From Nematostella vectensis (lineage: Eukaryota; Cnidaria; Anthozoa; Actiniaria; Edwardsiidae): a DNA stretch of 64,000 bases. Made by a program: the position numbers and the translations under genes. The stretch's first letter is position 1; each line of letters opens with the position of its first letter. Below are positions 23,501 through 29,500 of this stretch, piece by piece. Below the pieces are notes generated by a model that was given only the letters and a program-made list of their open reading frames with translations, did no database searches and was not told where the DNA came from. The DNA is taken from NCBI RefSeq assembly GCF_932526225.1, contig NC_064044.1:12106084-12170083 (forward strand), written 5' to 3'.

Positions 23501-26500
23501 ATGCATATTCGTTAATGCATGCTAGTTGCATGTTCACGCATGCGCAAAACACGCTCATCACACGAGCATTATTCCTTAGTACAGCATGTTATATATCTAC
23601 CACAACGCGTCAAGTTTTCTTTTGTGCTAAACGGAATTGAAATCTTTCCAAAGGTTATAAGACACTATGCAATAACGCAGCGTGTTTAAATTTTGTATCC
23701 AGAAGCCGTTTCTATAGCTTCACACAAACAATCGTAAAGCATGCAATCAAAACACCATCAATGCAACACGAAACAACTTACAGACAAACAAAATTATGCT
23801 TATCCTTAACTTCTCATTGTTTCATTTGTCTCTTGTTCTCATTTTTTTTATTTGTCTCTTATAATTTTTTTCACTTCAGTCCATGCATGCGAAATACCTA
23901 ATGGTCTCTCAGGAGTTAGCTCACAGAGCCTTTCGAGTTCCTCACTGACCCCTCCTTCCTTTATAACTAACTCCTCTTTGTAACCTGCCTCATGAAACAG
24001 ACCTACTAGAAAGTAATCTTATTTTATCTTTTTTTCGCCAATGCATTTGTATTGAATAACGGAAATGAATCATTATATATATAAAAACTTTTGTGTGCAT
24101 CCCCCCAAGAGGTACTTGAAAAGAATGGAAAACTCTGTTAATAAAAACCTAAAATTATAGTGCATTTAAACTGTCAAGTAGGTCTGGATCAGATGACTTT
24201 TATTTTATCCCTCTCTACATTTCTTCTCTTCTTTTCTCTCCTCTCCGACAGACACAGCCTCTACGCTATCATGAACGCAGAAAACAACATGTTAGTATAC
24301 TCTCTTCTTACTTTTTTATCTTTGTTACGTTTTGTTTTGTGTGGATGTTGCACTGGTGCAATGCGATTGGCGGGAAATAAATACCGCGCGCGCTAATATC
24401 ATAGAAAAGGCGGGAAAATGCCGCACACCATTAGATAAGGCTGGATATTTAGCCGCGCACGGGATAGAAATGTTTAATGCCGCAGGAACTGATATAATAT
24501 CAGTGAATATTGAGTGAATTTGGCGTTAAAACATTCAATATATGTTATCATTACTTGTTTTTATTTTTTTTCCTGGTCGGGAGGTCAGCAGCGTTGTTGG
24601 AAAAATGGCGACGTAATTATAATAACTTCAAAAATACCCAAAAATTTAATCAAAGTCTAAAACTGTTTAGAGGCTATTTTAAAACAGTGTTAGATCTAGA
24701 TAAAGAAGATTTTTCTGATTGTTTTTATCTTTATTTTGCTCATTACCCATGAGACGTCTCAATGAAACATATTACATACATTGTGATTAACCTGCCATGG
24801 GTGATGTTTAAGATTATAGAGTTATTATAATAGCTAACTCTATAACAAATAGATTGTAGCCGCATATGTCGTGGAAGCTTCTACGCGCTCGATTTAAGCA
24901 AAGTAAAAAAAAAATGAATGCTGTTAGGCTCTCACTGGTCCCTGAATGCTTCTGCGCTCTAATCTATCACAGCTCAATCAATTTGCAAATTAGATTTGGA
25001 ACCCTCAGGCGATATAAAGTAACTAGAGGTTTTCTTTAAAGTATAATGATGGCAATAAAAGGTGTGTCTTCTGCTCTTTGTCTTCTTCTCACTCTAGAAG
25101 ACTCGAGTCTTTTTAAAAGGCTATTTTCCTTATTATCAAAGCACTAGAAGACAAAAGACAATCTCTGAGATGCGTTGATACAATGAGGAGCTACTCCTGT
25201 CCTTATTAGCAGATCACTAGCTCGATGCATTTCCACTATAAGACTCTAGCCTTATTAGCGGATCACTAGCAAAAGACAATCTCTGAGAGACACTCACATC
25301 ATAAGACAAAACTCCAGTCCTTATTATAGCAGAGCACTAACAAAAGACAATCTATGAGATGCGTTTACACAATTAGGCGCACTTACTCCGACCAGTTCTT
25401 ATTAGCAAAGAGATGCGTTTTCTAAGAACTCCCGATGAGAAACATAAGACTCATTTAATAATTGTACTGCACGACTTTTATGTACAGAGTACCTTCTATC
25501 GTTTTCCAATTAATTGTGCTATACTGCACTAAGGGAAATCTATATTTGGGCATCACACAACAGAGTTGAGTTTTGTTTTGGGAACACGGATAGCTGTCAA
25601 ACTTGTTTATTTCCCATATCCCCCACAATGTTTTTTCCTTTAATTTTTCTCTATGATAATTATCTACTGAGATAGTTATAATAAGGTTGAATTTAGAATT
25701 TGAAATGGCTGTATAGTGTTTGTCATTCCGCAGGAAACAAAAATAAAAAAAAAACATTTTATTGCAAGCATCAAAGGTGGAAATCGGGAATGACCAATTG
25801 CTGTTGTTTTTATAGCGCTTCTGACGTATCCTTTCCAATTCAAACAACTTTGGTCATTTTCGAGTTAAAAGTTATTTAGGTAATGCCACCATTAGGCAAT
25901 TCCCCCAAGGCCCCAATTACAAGGCTCGTGTCCAAATTCACTTTGCTTCTGAAGAGATCGCTCAATCTTCGTCAGTTAAAAAGTGAAATTGAATCTAAAT
26001 ACCACTTTACTGTTCCTGTTGCCGCGGTGATTAATACTCCTACCGTTGCGATGGTAAAGCAAATGGGTTTTAGGTCTCAGATAATAGTGTATTAAAAATT
26101 CAATTTGGAGGTTGCTTTTCTCGATATATCTTCGGAGCGACCGAGGATGTCAAGGCTTGAGACAGCGTTGGATTTTGTAGCAAGTAAACTCTGGGCTGCT
26201 GGAAGGTACTAAACTTCTCCACTTAGTTCATGTTAAGCCAAAGCTCTTTATATCTTTTTAGCATTTTTTGTATTTGCTCTTGATAGCAAGGTATTATGGA
26301 GCCGTGTTAGTTAAGTAACGGATGCATATAACATAGAAGTAACGACTCATTTTGATAAAACTCATCTTTTCTTTTCCATTGGCGTCTTAAGGAGCGTTAA
26401 CATGAGCTACCGAATGTCAGTTTTTTGTTCTATTTTACTCTCCTGTTATTTGACCTTCTGATTTCTTTACATTTACTCTTAGTTTTAACACAAAAGACCA

Positions 26501-29500
26501 TTAATTAAAATTTGCCCAGGACAAGCGTGTAATAATCAAGCGAATATGACTCTACGTGTTCATTACCTTTTCCCATTTCCAATTGGTTTTGGAATCATAA
26601 ACTTTTTTTTCGTTTTCTCCTTATTGCAATTTCAATGGACAATGATTAAAATAAAGTCAGATTGGATTGCGTCTCGACGTTTTTCGCGGCCGTGGTTGAA
26701 GGATTGTTTGCCCCAGGATATCGACCCTGTATAGAGCAAAAATGAAGATAAAGAAGAAAAGAGGTGAAAAGCGACGTAGGACAAGCCTACTTGTGTATAT
26801 GGGAGTTAGAAGATATCCTAAGGTAGAGAATTCCCCACCATATTGGTCTATCGTTGAGTCAGTTAAAAAATTTGACGTCTGTCCTCAATGACACCTAGCT
26901 ATTCGCTACTGCATTAAACCTCTTTTGCTCAAGATAAATCTTATCATTTGTACATTTATCCTCCGATTTTTACGTGAGAATTTTTTTTTTTTACTTTTCT
27001 CGTGAGAGCCTGGGTCTAGGTCTCATCCCCACTCCTCCGCGGCAACATAAATTGTTACACAGGTAACCTTCCGGTTACTTTCAATAAAAAACAGAAAACC
27101 GGAAATCAAAAATATTTATTAGGGGATATGATTTCCAGAATTTTTTATCTAAGCGAATCACCTTTTCACATGGGATGGGTTTTTTTTACGCCCTCTCTTA
27201 CTTGTCTTTCCGTGTTTTATTCCAAACTGTCATGAGCTATTCAATAGAGGTCATATAATTTGAAATTCCAATTGCAAATATTTTGTTTTCTTTTCAAATA
27301 ATAAATCGCAATCATAATAACATTCATGCGGCTGTATTTCATTGCTCCCCGATGATCTATGGGCAAATTTCTCTGAGCACAACATATGCAATCTTATCTT
27401 GGAACGCATTGGACGTCCTTTTGAACCTTTTTGAAAGGCAATCAGCCTATTAAATGCGTTTCCCAGTTGCGAGTTGCAACCTAAAAAATGACAATCTGTC
27501 CTTGACGAATTAGCATCCTTGCGTAAGTATGGAACCGCAGTGTCTCACCTTCGCCATAACCACTTGAGAAGTCGCTATATCTAAGAGTACCACTCAACCG
27601 CCTGGAGGATGGAGTCTCTTTTTGACGTCGTGAATGAGTTAAAGAGGCAGGGGGATAGCAGGGATGCTTGCTTCCCGAGGTATACATGCGACATGGAATA
27701 TTTGCCAATGTTTGAACTAATTCTAATCTTTTGAAATGGGACAGCAAAAAGTGGATTCAGTGTTAAATTTTTATCAAAGAAGTAAATGATGACTTTCTCT
27801 TCCGGTTTTCTAGGGTCTTTAAAAATCTGATCTCGACTTTTTGTATAATTTTTTGTATGTGCAATTGTATATCGCATAAATTGCCATGTCTTCATGTAAA
27901 GATATAATGATATTTTTTTCCTATTCAATCTTTTTAAGCATCATCCGACAGTCTCTTTTGGCGATAATAACTTTTTTTGCTTCTAAGTAACTATCTATGA
28001 CGAGTTTCTAATGGGCTATGAACGCGATCAGGAGTATCTATTCTTTTGATAAAAGTCAGTGCTTCCTAGACTAAAAATACAAACTGTTTACTGTGATATT
28101 TTTGGGAAAGACTTGGGAAACCGCAGCTGCAGTAGACGTTTGCATATATGCTAAAACAAAAGTCGGCAGGTTTAAAATGATATTTTCTTAAATAGATTTT
28201 GAAAATGATGGTTTTTGTTTAGTAAAATTCTTATTTCCTTGTCATATCTTGAGTTGGTAAACATAGGAAATTAGAATTTAGTATGATAAGATTGTAATTA
28301 CTTCCATGTGTTGTAGTTACTTTTGGCAAACCCCAATCTGGACATAAGATTATTTACGTTACTCTTACACCATCATACCTGATATCGAATGATGAAAAGC
28401 ATACTATGTATTGATCACTATTTAATGGATACTACATTTGATTTGATTATTCTGTTGCGAGCTTGTACTTTAAGTAAAGAGGTTGGCACCCTTTAAAAAT
28501 GGATAGCTTTCTCTTTATTTTAGTCAGCATAACATCTGTATTCAATTTTAAATATGCATTGATAATTTTTAATGATTGTTATATACTGTCTAGGATCTGC
28601 ATTTTTTAATGAGTAGTCCCTTCTTGCACCCAAAAACATTTATATCATAATATATTTATTTTATTTCCAAACAAAATTTACTTTTTAACATCAAGACGCG
28701 CAATATTTGTTCTTAGTCGCCTGGGATATATTACCATTTATGAATGACAAGTTTTTGAAACCCGTTTGACTCCTTTTCAACGAAGAGACTGGCATCTTTA
28801 CTCTCGGCAAATGATGATCCGAATTATTCACAGGCCATTTTTACCCTTCATATCACAATCGGGGGTGGAAAAGCATACATTCCATAAGTCTAAGAATTGC
28901 AAATTCTTAGTTAGGTCCACATGCGAATCATTCCCAAACCACATTTTATAGTCAAGCAATAGGAACGTATAGCGAGGGTTTGCTGAGGAGAGGGTTGGAC
29001 AGGCATACATTCCATAAGTCTAAAAATTGCAGATTCTTCAATAGAGAAATCCAGGTCAGAATTATTCCCAAAAGACATTCAACAATAGGCACGTAGCGAA
29101 GGTTTGCTGAGGACAGGGTAGGACACGCATAGATTGCATATGCAAGAAGTCTAGTATTTGCTGATTCGCGCCAAACGAAGAATCCACGTCAAAATCATTC
29201 ACAGCCACATTCATTTTATGCTCAAAAAGCAGGTGCGCATTCATGGCTTTTAGGGGAGGGGGTAAGCAAGCAAATTTTACAAGCAAAAACATTTTGGACA
29301 TTCTCTTCAAGACTGCTTTTGCGCGCAGCCTTAGTTCCAAGAAAAGTGCAAGTGACTGACCTTTTATAACTTGTTTAACCTGTTATCTTCGTTTCAGTCC
29401 GTGGGTTCCACCAAGTCTAAAACTCGGCAACGAGGGTCATCTAGGTGATTTTATTGAAGGGCTTGGTCCATCACAGATGGTTGGGCGCCAGGTTTTAGGT

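Larger units (their letters stand above)
24291..29397 (+). other. Largest RIM intron, 5.1 kb
   Basis: Holds repeat blocks at 25136-25430 and 28858-29230 and a possible decayed coding fragment at 25950-26210. The remainder is AT-rich without recognisable features. The 130-codon minus ORF at 25455-25847 looks like chance. Confidence 0.65.

Noticed and set aside
25455-25847. 130-codon minus-strand ORF
   Set aside because: AT-rich, aromatic- and Asn-rich text without domain features; likely chance within an intron.
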